From contig NZ_QLVE01000006.1 in NCBI RefSeq assembly GCF_003331145.1, positions 62,001-126,000 of the forward strand: 64,000 nucleotides of DNA, given 5' to 3'. Each line of letters opens with the position of its first letter. The stretch's first letter is position 1. A model generated the notes under the pieces. It ran no database searches. It saw only the letters and a program-made list of their open reading frames with translations, and had not been told where the DNA came from. The position numbers were made by a program, and so were the translations under genes. This DNA comes from Exiguobacterium sp. TNDT2. GTDB taxonomy: Bacteria; Bacillota; Bacilli; Exiguobacteriales; Exiguobacteriaceae. This document shows positions 8,506 through 17,709 of the stretch, one piece after another.

Positions 8506-9129
8506 ATGGTGCTCGACCGAAGTGTTGAATCCGCGCTCGCCCGGCTACTCCAAATCGGTGGCAGGGGCGGCGACCCACATGAGACGGCCCGGCGGCTGTC
8601 TGACGTGTATCCGACGCTCCGGGCGTTGTCGCAGGCGTCTGTGAGCGACCTCTGTCAAATCGAGGGCATGACGAAGAAGAAAGCCGAGCAGTTGCTTGCG
8701 GCGTTCGCAATCGGTCTCCGTTACGTCGAAGAACCGAAAGTGGAGACGCCGACGATCCGTTCGCCGCAGGACGCCTATGAACTGCTCCGTGATGAACTCC
8801 GGCTGTTGAATCAGGAGCATTTCATCTGTCTGTATTTGAACACGAAGAACCAGCTCATCGCCCGGAAGACGTTGTTCGTCGGTGGACTGAATTCGTCGAT
8901 TGTCCACCCGCGCGACGTGTTCCGCGAAGCGCTCAAACTGTCGGCGGCGTGCTTTATCGCGGTGCATAACCACCCGAGCGGGGATGCGACTCCGAGCCGG
9001 GAAGACATCGAGGTATCGGAGCGGCTTGTCGAGGCCGGTCATATCGTCGGCATCGCCTGTCTCGATCACGTCATCATCGGGGAGGACCATTACGTCAGTA
9101 TGAAGCAACGGGGCTATATGAACGGTTGA
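8506..9129 (+). CDS. radC: RadC family JAB-domain protein
   Basis: N-terminal helix-hairpin-helix (about residues 1-75, with IEGMTKKKAEQLLAAF) and C-terminal JAMM/MPN+ metalloprotease-like domain. HNHPSGD (about residues 155-161) plus the downstream S/D of TPSREDIE give the zinc-binding set. The biological role of RadC remains unclear despite its name. An in-frame GTG at 8473 overlaps the maf stop and ATG 8500 has almost no spacing. GGTGAAGG (8491-8498) fits ATG 8506 best. Gene order maf-radC-mreB is the Bacilli norm. Confidence 0.9.
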   Translation: MVLDRSVESALARLLQIGGRGGDPHETARRLSDVYPTLRALSQASVSDLCQIEGMTKKKAEQLLAAFAIGLRYVEEPKVETPTIRSPQDAYELLRDELRLLNQEHFICLYLNTKNQLIARKTLFVGGLNSSIVHPRDVFREALKLSAACFIAVHNHPSGDATPSREDIEVSERLVEAGHIVGIACLDHVIIGEDHYVSMKQRGYMNG

Positions 9130-9441
9130 CGTTAGCTAATATTGACCCATGAGCGTTCGTTCTACTTTTATTATCGATGCGGTCTTTCCGTTCGTCCTCT
9201 GCGCGTCGATGTGCTTACCACTACTTCAATCGGGTCTCTAACTCAGTATTCTAACGAAGCAGGCGCTTACACGTGCTTGCTTTTTGATTTGCGTTTTTGT
9301 CGAAAAGAAGGCACACTAATATACGGTGAGACAGGACTGAGATTCGCGTTATTGTAAATAACCTGTAATCGAATGAACGTTTTCAAACATGATTTTTCCG
9401 TTATAATAAAAAATAGTGTAACCAAGAGAGGAGCAGCACGT
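9130..9441 (+). other. radC-mreB intergenic region
   Basis: About 310 bp with no convincing gene. A 71-codon open frame at 9142-9357 has no ribosome binding site and an unlikely composition. No clear terminator follows radC. The only supported element is the mreB-proximal promoter at 9402. Confidence 0.6.
9379..9407 (+). promoter_or_regulatory. Candidate promoter for mreBCD-minCD
   Basis: Perfect -10 TATAAT (9402-9407), 35 bp before the mreB start. The best-spaced -35 (GTTTTC, 9379-9384, 17-bp spacer) is weak. Confidence 0.55.
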
Positions 9442-10479
9442 ATGTTTCGTAGTTTTAACCGAGAAATCGGAATCGACCTTGGAACGGCAAATACGCTCGT
9501 TTATGTAAAAGGTCAAGGCATCGTTGTTCGTGAACCGTCCGTCGTGGCGTTCCGTACAGATACAGGTAGAATTGAGGCCGTGGGTAACCAGGCCAAGGAT
9601 ATGATTGGACGTACGCCGGGCAACGTCACGGCACGCCGTCCGATGAAAGATGGGGTCATCGCCGACTTCGAGACGACAGCGACGATGATCAAATACTTCA
9701 TGGAGCAAGCGCAGAAGTCGAAGAGCGGTTTGTTCTCATCGAAGACGAACGTCATGATCTGTGTGCCAAGCGGCATCACGTCAGTCGAAAAACGTGCCGT
9801 GGAAGACGCAGCCAAGCAAGCAGGCGCGCGTGAAGCGTACACGATTGAAGAACCGTTCGCGGCAGCAATCGGTGCCGGTCTCCCGGTTTGGGAACCGACA
9901 GGCTCGATGGTCGTTGATATCGGTGGCGGTACGACCGAAGTCGCAGTGATTTCACTCGGCGGCATCGTGACGAGCCAATCGATTCGTGTCGGCGGTGACG
10001 AAATGGATGACGCCATTATTCGTTACATCAAAAACAAATACAACCTCATGATCGGGGAGCGGACGTCCGAGACGCTCAAAATGGAAGTCGGTTCGGCTCG
10101 CATCGACGCTTCGAACGAAGGGGAGAAGATGGAGATCCGTGGTCGCGACCTCGTGACAGGCCTTCCAAAACAAATCGAAGTCTCAGCCGCTGAAGTGTGC
10201 GAAGCACTCTCGGATACGGTCGAAGCGATCCTCGCAGGCGTGAAACAAACGCTCGAGCAGACGCCGCCGGAACTTGCTGCTGACGTCATGGATCGCGGCA
10301 TCGTCCTCACAGGCGGTGGGGCACTTCTTAAAAACTTGGATGATGTCATCTCGGACGAGACACACATCCCGACGCTCGTCGCGGATGAGCCGCTCGATTG
10401 CGTCGCCATCGGGACAGGAAAATCTCTTGAAATGATGGACGTCCTCCGTTCAAAATCAGGCATCTCGTCGCGTCGATGA
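9442..10479 (+). CDS. mreB: Rod shape-determining actin homologue MreB
   Basis: Forms membrane-associated filaments that orient lateral cell-wall synthesis with MreC, MreD, RodA and PBPs. The phosphate-1 motif [13 protein letters not shown] is at residues about 9-21, the phosphate-2 motif [13 protein letters not shown] near 157-169, and the adenosine motif [11 protein letters not shown] near 287-297. The protein is 345 aa, a normal size. An upstream open extension exists from 9373, but AGAGAGGAG (9425-9433) places the start at ATG 9442 ([10 protein letters not shown]). The gene leads mreBCD-minCD. Confidence 0.97.
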   Translation: MFRSFNREIGIDLGTANTLVYVKGQGIVVREPSVVAFRTDTGRIEAVGNQAKDMIGRTPGNVTARRPMKDGVIADFETTATMIKYFMEQAQKSKSGLFSSKTNVMICVPSGITSVEKRAVEDAAKQAGAREAYTIEEPFAAAIGAGLPVWEPTGSMVVDIGGGTTEVAVISLGGIVTSQSIRVGGDEMDDAIIRYIKNKYNLMIGERTSETLKMEVGSARIDASNEGEKMEIRGRDLVTGLPKQIEVSAAEVCEALSDTVEAILAGVKQTLEQTPPELAADVMDRGIVLTGGGALLKNLDDVISDETHIPTLVADEPLDCVAIGTGKSLEMMDVLRSKSGISSRR

Positions 10480-10492
10480 GTGGTGACACACG

Positions 10493-11383
10493 ATGAGCCG
10501 GTTCGTACGCAATAAAAAGCTCATCATCACGCTGATCGGTATCATCTTATTCGTTGTGATTTTAGGGGTTTCGATTCGAGGACGGTCGGAATCCGCCTGG
10601 TACCAAGACGTCACGCGTGATGTGGTCGGAACGTTCCAACGGGTGTTCACGGTGCCGATCGGCTGGATGGATAGTACCGTGTCCTCGATTTCGAACGTAC
10701 GAGATATTTATGAAGAGAACCGACAACTGAAACAACATTTGACGAAATATGCGGAAGTGTCGGTCGAAGCCGATGACCTGCGCCGTGAGAACGAAGAGTT
10801 GCGGCAAATGGTCGAGGCGTCCGACACGTCGCTCCGTGACTATGATTTGATTCCCGCCGAAGTGATCGGGCGTACGCCGAACGACTGGCAACGCTACGTG
10901 ACGGTCAACGTCGGCGAAGAGCGTGGGGTCGAGAAAGGCATGGCCGTCACGGCCGCCGGCGGAATGGTCGGTCGCGTCATCCAGACGAGCGCTTACACGT
11001 CACAAGTACAGCTCCTCTCTGACAACAACCGGACGAACAACGTCTCGGCCGTCGTCAAAGATGCGGACGGCAAAGCGACGTACGGGACGATTGACGGCTT
11101 TGACAGCGAGACGAACGAGCTCTTCTTCACGAAGGTCTCTAATAGCGTCAAGCTGAAAGAAGGTGAGATCGTGTCGACGTCAGGTCTCGGTGGGCGCTAT
11201 CCGGCCGGTCTCGTCATCGGTACGGTCGAGTCGATTGAGACGGACGAATATGGTGTGTCCCAAGTCGCCCGCATCAAACCTGAGGCGGACTTCAACGACT
11301 TCTCACAAATGTTTGTCATCGATCGAGCGCTCGACGAACCATTTTTGACAGGTCCCGAGGAAGGAGGAGCAGCGGGTGAGTAA
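10493..11383 (+). CDS. mreC: Rod shape-determining protein MreC
   Basis: Bitopic scaffold linking MreB filaments to extracytoplasmic wall synthases. A basic N-terminus precedes a membrane helix (about residues 10-27), then a coiled coil (about 65-108) and the beta-barrel domain (about 118-275) with the family motif IPAEVIGRTPNDW. At 296 aa it is normal length. It starts 13 bp after mreB and its stop overlaps the start of mreD. Confidence 0.95.
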   Translation: MSRFVRNKKLIITLIGIILFVVILGVSIRGRSESAWYQDVTRDVVGTFQRVFTVPIGWMDSTVSSISNVRDIYEENRQLKQHLTKYAEVSVEADDLRRENEELRQMVEASDTSLRDYDLIPAEVIGRTPNDWQRYVTVNVGEERGVEKGMAVTAAGGMVGRVIQTSAYTSQVQLLSDNNRTNNVSAVVKDADGKATYGTIDGFDSETNELFFTKVSNSVKLKEGEIVSTSGLGGRYPAGLVIGTVESIETDEYGVSQVARIKPEADFNDFSQMFVIDRALDEPFLTGPEEGGAAGE

Positions 11384-11879
11384 CATGAAAGTGTTCATCG
11401 CCCTGTTCCTCCTCTTTCTTATTGAAGGGACATGGGCCGCCATCTTCTCATGGCATTATGTGACGCCGTTTTTGTATTTGACGTTGATCGGCTTGATGTA
11501 CGTCAGTTTGTATGGCCGCTGGGAGTCGGCGCTCGGATTCGGTCTCGTGTTCGGATTGCTGTATGACATCGTCTACACTGACTTGCTCGGAATTTACTTA
11601 TTTACTTTTTCACTCATTCCTCTCTTAGTCAGCTTCGTGTTAAAATATATAGGTGAGAACTTCTTCTCGGTCGCCATCACGTTCACATTCATGATTCTCA
11701 TGTTTTCTTTCGGAATCTTCAGTGTCATGACGGCAATCGGTGGGACGACCATGACCATTCAAACACTATTAGTTGAACAGATTCCAGGGACGCTCGCCGT
11801 CAATGCTGTCGCCATCGCACTGTTATATGTGCCGATGACGCGGTACGTGGCGCCGCGACCTGTAGCGAAAAGAGGGTAG
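11376..11879 (+). CDS. mreD: Rod shape-determining membrane protein MreD
   Basis: Small polytopic partner of MreC with about five membrane helices across 167 residues, and the conserved YDIVYTDLLGIY segment after the second helix pair. The GTG at 11376 lies 6 nt after AAGGAGGAG (11361-11369) and overlaps the mreC stop. ATG 11385 is the alternative start. It is followed after 2 bp by minC. Confidence 0.93.
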   Translation: MSNMKVFIALFLLFLIEGTWAAIFSWHYVTPFLYLTLIGLMYVSLYGRWESALGFGLVFGLLYDIVYTDLLGIYLFTFSLIPLLVSFVLKYIGENFFSVAITFTFMILMFSFGIFSVMTAIGGTTMTIQTLLVEQIPGTLAVNAVAIALLYVPMTRYVAPRPVAKRG

Positions 11880-11881
11880 CC

Positions 11882-12553
11882 ATGATGGAGCGTAAACGAC
11901 ACATTACGATTAAAGGACATCGCAACGGGATTGCAATCCACTTCAATCCACGGAGTGGCATCGATGAGGTGCTCGGAGAGCTTGAGGCCACGTTACAAGA
12001 AATGGCGCCGCCTTCTGGGGAGATTGCACTCAAATTGCATGCGGGTACTCGTTATTTAGACGAGGAGCTGTCACGTCAAATTCGTGAAGTCGTCGCTCGT
12101 CATGGCGTTTTTTATATCGAGGAGCTATCGAGCGAGGTCATGCTGACCGAAGAGGCGAAAGCGACCTATGGCAAGAAGACGTTCCACTACCATAGCGGGA
12201 CGATTCGAAGCGGCCAAGTGCTCGACTTCGACGGCTCGGTGCTCATTATCGGAGACGTCAACCCGGGGTCTGAAGTTCGGGCGACGGGCAGCATCTATTG
12301 TTTAGGGACGATACGAGGAAATGTGCGTGCCGGTGTCGAAGGATGGGAAGAAGCGGTCATCACCGCCAGTCTGCTCCATCCGAAGTTTTTAGCGATCGGT
12401 GAACATGCGCTCGCGTCGGACGACGGCGAAGAGCTTCCGGAGATTGAGATGGGATGCGCGTATCGGACGAATCAAGGCATTGAAATGACGCGTCTCCGTC
12501 AAGTCATGACTGGGCTGAAAGACGCATATGCAATGGAATTACAGAGAGGGTGA
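11882..12553 (+). CDS. minC: Septum site-determining protein MinC
   Basis: FtsZ-polymerisation inhibitor that is recruited to the membrane by MinD. The N-terminal FtsZ-interacting domain (about residues 1-100) is followed by the right-handed beta-helix (about 120-215), with the family motif SGTIRSGQVLDFDGSVLIIGDVNPG spread around residue 105-130. 223 aa is typical. No minE follows; as in Bacilli, DivIVA/MinJ elsewhere would give topology. The stop codon overlaps an upstream in-frame GTG of minD. Confidence 0.95.
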   Translation: MMERKRHITIKGHRNGIAIHFNPRSGIDEVLGELEATLQEMAPPSGEIALKLHAGTRYLDEELSRQIREVVARHGVFYIEELSSEVMLTEEAKATYGKKTFHYHSGTIRSGQVLDFDGSVLIIGDVNPGSEVRATGSIYCLGTIRGNVRAGVEGWEEAVITASLLHPKFLAIGEHALASDDGEELPEIEMGCAYRTNQGIEMTRLRQVMTGLKDAYAMELQRG

Positions 12554-12558
12554 GTTTG

Positions 12559-13416
12559 ATGGAGCAAGCAGTAGAGCCTGTACATACAGCGAAAGAAGTG
12601 AAGAAAGGTCGGGCCATCGTCGTGACATCGGGGAAAGGTGGCGTCGGGAAGACGACCACGACCGCGAACCTTGGAACGGGCCTCGCATTGTCCGGTCACT
12701 CGGTCTGTCTCGTCGATACGGACATCGGTCTACGGAACTTGGATATCATCTTAGGACTCGACAACCGGAGCATCTATAACCTCGTCGACGTCATCAACGG
12801 GCAGTGCAAATTGCATCAGGCGCTCGTTCGTGACAAGCGGTTCGAAGAGATGTATCTCTTGCCTGCGGCCCAGTCGAAAGACAAGACGTCGGTTCAACCG
12901 GAGCAAGTGAAAGAAATCATCGACCAGTTGAAGACGGAATACGACTTCGTGTTGATCGACTGCCCGGCCGGGATTGAGCAAGGTTTCATGAACGCGATTG
13001 CCGGCGCCGACGAGGCTGTTGTCGTGACGACGCCTGAGAAGGCAGCCGTTCAAGACGCGGACCGCATCATCGGCATGCTCGAGCAAGCGGAACACGTCGC
13101 GGCACCGAAACTGATTGTCAACCGTGTCAAGAACCACCTCGTCGAATCAGGTGACATGCTCGACATCGATGACATCATGCGTATCTTGTCGATCGATCTT
13201 CTTGGCGTCGTCGTCGATGATGAAGAAGTCATCGCCGCTGCGAACCGCGGGGTACCGGTCACGATGAACCCGGACAACAACGCCGGACAAGCGTACCGCA
13301 ACATCACACGTCGCATTCTCGGCGAGTCGGTGCCGCTCATGTCGATCCAGACCGAACAAAAACCGGTTGGCTTTTGGACGCGGCTCATGATGAAGTTTGG
13401 AATGAAAAAAGCCTGA
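12559..13416 (+). CDS. minD: Septum site-determining ATPase MinD
   Basis: ParA/MinD ATPase that binds membrane in the ATP form and recruits MinC. The deviant Walker A KGGVGKTT lies near residues 26-33 and the DTDIGLRNLD segment near 54-63. The C-terminal amphipathic targeting helix ends FWTRLMMKFGMKKA. A GTG at 12550 would add three residues; AGAGAGGGTG (12543-12552) fits ATG 12559 better. It ends the mre-min operon at the terminator. Confidence 0.96.
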   Translation: MEQAVEPVHTAKEVKKGRAIVVTSGKGGVGKTTTTANLGTGLALSGHSVCLVDTDIGLRNLDIILGLDNRSIYNLVDVINGQCKLHQALVRDKRFEEMYLLPAAQSKDKTSVQPEQVKEIIDQLKTEYDFVLIDCPAGIEQGFMNAIAGADEAVVVTTPEKAAVQDADRIIGMLEQAEHVAAPKLIVNRVKNHLVESGDMLDIDDIMRILSIDLLGVVVDDEEVIAAANRGVPVTMNPDNNAGQAYRNITRRILGESVPLMSIQTEQKPVGFWTRLMMKFGMKKA

Positions 13417-13437
13417 GGCAACGAAAGTTGCCTTTTT
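13408..13437 (+). terminator. Terminator after minD
   Basis: AGGCAAC (13416-13422), GAAA loop, GTTGCCT (13427-13433), TTTTT. The leading A stretch lies in the last minD codons. Confidence 0.88.
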
Positions 13438-13458
13438 GTGTCGAAAGGAGAGATACGC

Positions 13459-14784
13459 GTGCGATTGATTTATGAACGGACCCCGTCCATTGAACGGGCC
13501 ATGCTCGTCGACGGAGAGCGTCTGCTCGAAGTCGAGGAACGTTTCATCGACCAACTATCGATTGGGACGATTCTCGAGGCCGCGATTGAACGGATTCACC
13601 CGTCGCTCGGCGCCGCATTTTTAACGACCGGCGAGACAACGTTCTTCTTGCCGATTGCCGAGACGTTGAAAGCGCTCGAGGCGTATCCGAACGTGCCGGC
13701 CATCGGTCAGGCGGCCGTCGTCGGTGACAAACGGCTCGTCCAAGTGACGAAAGAAGGCATCAACGGCAAACATCATAAAGTGACGGAGAACATCCGTTTC
13801 GGCGGACGCTATATCGTTTACTTCCCATACGGGCGGCGCCAGCTTTATAGCCGCAAGCTCGACCTCGTCACCCAGGACCGATTGTCGAAAGTGTTCGAGC
13901 TCGAGGATGCGGAAGGCGTCTTGTTCCGGACCGAGTCGGGGCAAGCGAGCCCGGACGTCCTTCAAGAAGAACTCGCCTTGCTTCGGCGTCGTGCCGCGGA
14001 CGTCATCACGGCACGACGCGGGCAGGACGAGCTGTTGTGCGAACAGTTCGTGCGTCGCCATGCGGTCGAGTCGGTTATGCTGAACGACAAGGAAGCGCAA
14101 GAGCGGTTGACGCGGCTCGAGGTCAACGTCGAACGTCATGTCGGCAAAGGCCGGATGAAAGAAGCGGTCCGGCTCGACGGGGCGATCGAGAAGCTCGGTC
14201 AGCGCGTCGTCTGGCTCGAAGGCGGTTCGTACGTCTTGATTGAGCAGGTCGAGACGATGACCGTCATCGACGTCAACAGCGGCAAGAACGTCGCCGTCAA
14301 AGACAAGGGACGGGCGGCCGACACAATCAACGAGGCCGCGCTCTATACGACGATGGAGCAACTCCGGCTACGCAATATCGGCGGCATGGTCGTTATCGAC
14401 TTCTTACGCGGTTCAAAAGACGGGCAGGCCCGGCTCTTGAAGAAGATGAAAGAGCTCGGCGCCCGTGACCCGCGCCGTGTCGAAGTGTACGGTTTCACGC
14501 GTATGGGCTTGTTCGAGCTGTCCCGGGAACGCACGGGACGTTCGATTCAAGACCGGATGACCTACAACGGGAAGCCGTCGAAGCTTGCCGTCTTCTCTCG
14601 ACTTGAACGTGCCTTGATGGAGCTTGCGCCGGAAGTCGAAGCGGTCGTTTTGACGCTCCCGAGCAAATGGCACGACGCGTCATGGGGCGATTTTGCCTGT
14701 ACGGTCCTCCTCGTCGACGGGGAACCGGATATGGCGTTCTACGGGACGCTCGAGGAATGTCAGAATTTCGTATCTCGTCATTGA
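13459..14784 (+). CDS. rng: Ribonuclease G/E family endoribonuclease
   Basis: Single-strand-specific endoRNase with an N-terminal S1-like region (about residues 30-120) and RNase H-like catalytic core. The metal-binding motif is IDVNSGK (about residues 269-275) and the second acidic site is in MVVIDFLRGSKDGQ (about 311-324). Unusually, that site has FLR where IDFIDM is common. No C-terminal degradosome scaffold is present (441 aa). AAAGGAGAG (13446-13454) selects GTG 13459 over GTG 13438. It occupies the position of B. subtilis spoIVFAB between minD and rplU; B. subtilis itself lacks this enzyme. Confidence 0.9.
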   Translation: MRLIYERTPSIERAMLVDGERLLEVEERFIDQLSIGTILEAAIERIHPSLGAAFLTTGETTFFLPIAETLKALEAYPNVPAIGQAAVVGDKRLVQVTKEGINGKHHKVTENIRFGGRYIVYFPYGRRQLYSRKLDLVTQDRLSKVFELEDAEGVLFRTESGQASPDVLQEELALLRRRAADVITARRGQDELLCEQFVRRHAVESVMLNDKEAQERLTRLEVNVERHVGKGRMKEAVRLDGAIEKLGQRVVWLEGGSYVLIEQVETMTVIDVNSGKNVAVKDKGRAADTINEAALYTTMEQLRLRNIGGMVVIDFLRGSKDGQARLLKKMKELGARDPRRVEVYGFTRMGLFELSRERTGRSIQDRMTYNGKPSKLAVFSRLERALMELAPEVEAVVLTLPSKWHDASWGDFACTVLLVDGEPDMAFYGTLEECQNFVSRH

Positions 14785-14810
14785 CAACGATGAAACGAGA
14801 GTGGTATTAT
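14781..14810 (+). promoter_or_regulatory. Promoter of the rplU-prp-rpmA operon
   Basis: Perfect -35 TTGACA (14781-14786), 18-bp spacer, -10 TATTAT (14805-14810) with a TGG just before it. The -35 overlaps the rng stop codon. Confidence 0.85.
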
Positions 14811-14815
14811 CTATA

Positions 14816-14910
14816 ACGTTAGTTCGTTTGGAAGCACCCAAATGGCTACAACCGCACAGAACGGGTTGAAACGGTTTCGCCCTGCCCTGGATGGCGAGTC
14901 TGAGTTTAAT
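14816..14910 (+). ncRNA. Ribosomal protein L21 leader (cis-regulatory RNA)
   Basis: A roughly 110-nt structured 5' UTR between the promoter and rplU. Visible helices include GAACGGGTTGAAACGGTTTC and CCTGCCCTGGATGG-type elements. Firmicutes rplU operons carry an autoregulatory L21 leader here. The call is by position and composition; covariance was not tested. Confidence 0.65.
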
Positions 14911-14926
14911 AAGGAGGTGCACGTAT

Positions 14927-15235
14927 ATGTACGCAATCATCAAAACTGGTGGTAAGCAAATCAAAGTTGAAGCAGGTCAAGAGATCTACATCGAAAAACT
15001 CGATGCTGATGTCGAGGGTACTGTAGAATTCGGTGAAGTTCTTTTCGTTGGTGGTGACGATGTTAAAGTCGGAGCTCCACTCGTAGAGGGCGCTAAAGTT
15101 GTCGGTACTGTGGTAAAACACGGCCGCGCGAAGAAGATCACTGTCTTCAAAATGAAAGCTAAGAAAAACTACCGTCGTAAGCAAGGTCACCGTCAACCTT
15201 ACACGAAAGTTCGCATCGAGAAAATCGAAGCGTAA
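14927..15235 (+). CDS. rplU: 50S ribosomal protein bL21
   Basis: Binds 23S rRNA in the large subunit. [14 protein letters not shown] at the N-terminus and the [20 protein letters not shown]-terminal signature are diagnostic. 102 aa is normal. AAGGAGGTG (14911-14919) is 7 nt before ATG 14927. Codon use is strongly biased to AAA, GAA, CGT and GGT, typical of high expression. Confidence 0.98.
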   Translation: MYAIIKTGGKQIKVEAGQEIYIEKLDADVEGTVEFGEVLFVGGDDVKVGAPLVEGAKVVGTVVKHGRAKKITVFKMKAKKNYRRKQGHRQPYTKVRIEKIEA

Positions 15236-15238
15236 GCT

Positions 15239-15574
15239 ATGATTCGAGTAACGGTCAGACGAGACGAAACGAAGTCGATTCGTTCCGTCGAAGTGACAGG
15301 TCACGCCAACTTTGCTGAACCCGGTTCTGACTTGGTATGTGCCGGCGTTTCTGCCATCATCTTTGGGGCATACAACGCTGTCGAGGTACTCGCCGGTCAA
15401 TCGCTTCTTGTAGAAATGGCAGACAAAACAGAGGGTGGCTACTTTTATGTCGAGACGTATCCTGACGTATCACCGGAGGATATGACTCGCACCCAATTGT
15501 TATTAGAAGGGATGCTCGTGCAACTAGACACGATCGCCCATAGTTACGGTGATTATATCCAAATTGAACAATAG
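15239..15574 (+). CDS. prp: Ribosomal-processing cysteine protease Prp
   Basis: Removes the N-terminal extension of L27 in Firmicutes. The catalytic His is in VTGHANFAEPGSDLVCAGVSAI and the catalytic Cys in the same segment (about residues 22 and 34). 111 aa matches YsxB/Prp. It lies 3 bp after rplU and just before rpmA, whose product carries the cognate cleavage site. Confidence 0.95.
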   Translation: MIRVTVRRDETKSIRSVEVTGHANFAEPGSDLVCAGVSAIIFGAYNAVEVLAGQSLLVEMADKTEGGYFYVETYPDVSPEDMTRTQLLLEGMLVQLDTIAHSYGDYIQIEQ

Positions 15575-15586
15575 GAGGTGGACCTC

Positions 15587-15868
15587 ATGTTACAATTGAA
15601 CCTTCAGTTCTTCGCATCGAAAAAGGGAGTAGGATCGACTAAAAACGGTCGTGACTCGATTTCGAAACGCCTCGGCGCTAAACGCGCTGACGGACAAACG
15701 GTTTCAGCTGGATCGATTCTCTACCGTCAACGCGGTACGAAAATTCACCCAGGTGAAAACGTCGGCCGTGGTGGCGACGACACATTGTTTGCTAAAGTTG
15801 ACGGCGTAGTACGCTTCGAGCGTCTTGGTCGCGACAAGAAACAAGTGAGCGTTTACCCAGTTGCGTAA
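15587..15868 (+). CDS. rpmA: 50S ribosomal protein bL27 with Prp-cleaved leader
   Basis: Its N-terminus reaches the peptidyl transferase centre. It begins [14 protein letters not shown]; cleavage after LQFFA by Prp would expose SKKG. The body carries [11 protein letters not shown] and [33 protein letters not shown] (15571-15580) is 6 nt before ATG 15587. The 94-aa length includes the leader. Confidence 0.97.
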   Translation: MLQLNLQFFASKKGVGSTKNGRDSISKRLGAKRADGQTVSAGSILYRQRGTKIHPGENVGRGGDDTLFAKVDGVVRFERLGRDKKQVSVYPVA

Positions 15869-15881
15869 GTAGAACCACGCA

Positions 15882-15917
15882 GAAGACTCTAGCCACTTAT
15901 TTGGTTAGAGTCTTTTT
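15882..15917 (+). terminator. Terminator after rpmA
   Basis: AAGACTCTAGCC / GGTTAGAGTCTT stem around ACTTATTT, then TTTTTA. It isolates ribosomal-protein transcription from spo0B-obg. Confidence 0.9.
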
Positions 15918-15944
15918 TACTAGTTTGACCTAGGAGAGGATTCC

Positions 15945-16385
15945 ATGAACTCACAGGCAGCACTGAAACTATTATCTACCGTCCGTCACGAATGGATGAA
16001 TCGGCTTCAGATGATCTCCTTGTATGCGGCCCTCGAGCCTGAAAAACTCGAGGAGCTGTACGAGCGATATCGTCAGCACGCCGACGAGGAGAGTGCGCTC
16101 ATTCGCTTGGATTTGCCGACGACGAGTCTCGTCCTCATGCAAGCGAACTGGGAAGGACGGTTGACCTATAAGGTATCAGCCGACCGCGTGTCGCTCGACG
16201 ACGCGCGCGTGGCGGACAAACTTGTCCGTCTTCTGTCAGGAACGGATGGACCGATTCATGTGACGTTCACGGACGGACTGATGGTCCGCGTCTTCGGTCA
16301 TGTGCCGGACGACGTGTTCACGTCAGACGAAGTGTACGAGCAGACAGTAGAATGTTCTACGTTCGTTATAAAGGAGGGGAATTAA
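15945..16385 (+). CDS. spo0B: Spo0B-like phosphotransferase domain protein
   Basis: The N-terminal alpha-helical hairpin carries RHEWMNRLQMI (about residues 14-24), the H-box equivalent of Spo0B, in which the histidine accepts phosphate from Spo0F and passes it to Spo0A. The C-terminal part is shortened (146 aa against about 190 in B. subtilis). Position rpmA-spo0B-obg is identical to B. subtilis, so orthology is likely. No other sporulation genes appear where B. subtilis has them here (spoIVFA/FB and bofC are absent). A role other than sporulation, for example in Obg-linked stress signalling, is inference only. Confidence 0.78.
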   Translation: MNSQAALKLLSTVRHEWMNRLQMISLYAALEPEKLEELYERYRQHADEESALIRLDLPTTSLVLMQANWEGRLTYKVSADRVSLDDARVADKLVRLLSGTDGPIHVTFTDGLMVRVFGHVPDDVFTSDEVYEQTVECSTFVIKEGN

Positions 16386-17675
16386 ATGTTTGTCGATCAG
16401 GTTAATATTTTTGTAAAAGCTGGAGACGGTGGTAAAGGGATGGTCGCGTTCCGCCGCGAGAAGTATGTTCCAGACGGTGGACCAGCAGGAGGAGACGGCG
16501 GTCACGGTGGTGATGTCGTATTCGAAGTAGAAGAAGGATTGCGCACGCTCGTAGATTTCCGCTTCTCGAAAAAGTTCATCGCCCATGACGGTGAAAAAGG
16601 GATGTCGAAAGGTATGCACGGACGAAAAGCGAAGCCGCTCGTCGTCAAAGTCCCACCAGGTACGATCGTGTTCGATGCATCGACCGATACGGTCATCGCC
16701 GACCTTACCGAGCACGGCCAACGGGCCACGATCGCCAAAGGCGGACGCGGTGGCCGCGGGAACTGTCGTTTCGCGACGCCAGCCAACCCGGCACCAGAAA
16801 TCGCCGAGAACGGAGAGCCAGGTCAAGAGCGCGAATTGCGTCTTGAGTTGAAATTGCTCGCTGACGTCGGTCTCGTCGGATTCCCGTCAGTCGGGAAATC
16901 GACGCTCTTGTCAGTCGTCTCGTCGGCACGACCGAAAATCGGCGCGTACCACTTCACGACGATCACACCGAACCTCGGTGTCGTCAAGACGGCGGACGAC
17001 CGTGACTTCGTCATGGCCGATTTGCCAGGACTCATCGAAGGGGCGAGCCAAGGCGTCGGTCTCGGTCACCAGTTCCTGCGTCACATCGAGCGGACGAAAG
17101 TCATCGTCCACATGATCGATATGAGTGGCATGGAAGGGCGCGACCCGTTCGAAGACTACACGACGATCAACCGTGAGCTCGAGTCGTATAACTTACGCCT
17201 CCTCGAGCGTCCGCAAATCGTCGTCGCCAACAAGATGGACATGCCGGATGCGCCGGAATTGCTTGAAGAGTTCCAGAAGAAAGTCGGAGACGACGTCAAA
17301 GTCTTCCCGATCTCGGCACTCGCCAAAGAAGGACTTCGCAACTTGCTCATCGAAGTAGCTAACCTTGTAGACTCGACACCTGAGTTCCCACTCGAAGAGC
17401 TCGAAGAGAAGACGGCCACACCACGTGTCGTTTATCGTTACGAGAAGGAAGAGAAGGGGTATCAGATTCATATTGATGAATACGAACGCTTCGTGATCAC
17501 AGGGCCGCGTATCGAGAAGCTCTTCAAGATGACGAACTTCGATCACGATGAGTCGATTAAACGCTTTGCGCGTCAAATGCGTCAAATGGGCGTCGATGAC
17601 GATCTTCGTAAACTCGGTGCCGAAGACAGCAGCGTCGTCGCCATCCTAGACTTTGAATTCGAATTCGTCGAATAA
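16386..17675 (+). CDS. obg: Ribosome-associated GTPase Obg (CgtA)
   Basis: Essential GTPase for 50S assembly and stringent/stress response. The glycine-rich Obg fold is at about residues 1-158 ([25 protein letters not shown]). G1 GFPSVGKST is near 165-173, G3 DLPGL near 211-215 and G4 NKMD near 282-285. The C-terminal OCT domain (about 350-429) is present. It starts directly after the spo0B stop with AAGGAGGGG in that stop region. The 429-aa length matches B. subtilis. Confidence 0.97.
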   Translation: MFVDQVNIFVKAGDGGKGMVAFRREKYVPDGGPAGGDGGHGGDVVFEVEEGLRTLVDFRFSKKFIAHDGEKGMSKGMHGRKAKPLVVKVPPGTIVFDASTDTVIADLTEHGQRATIAKGGRGGRGNCRFATPANPAPEIAENGEPGQERELRLELKLLADVGLVGFPSVGKSTLLSVVSSARPKIGAYHFTTITPNLGVVKTADDRDFVMADLPGLIEGASQGVGLGHQFLRHIERTKVIVHMIDMSGMEGRDPFEDYTTINRELESYNLRLLERPQIVVANKMDMPDAPELLEEFQKKVGDDVKVFPISALAKEGLRNLLIEVANLVDSTPEFPLEELEEKTATPRVVYRYEKEEKGYQIHIDEYERFVITGPRIEKLFKMTNFDHDESIKRFARQMRQMGVDDDLRKLGAEDSSVVAILDFEFEFVE

Positions 17676-17709
17676 TCTTTTTAATTAGGAAATGGAGTGT
17701 GAAGTAAAC

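Noticed and set aside
9142-9357. 71-codon frame between radC and mreB
   Set aside because: No ribosome binding site, odd composition, and the region shows only promoter-like signals.
9370-9386. cre-like site before mreB
   Set aside because: Two mismatches at conserved positions.
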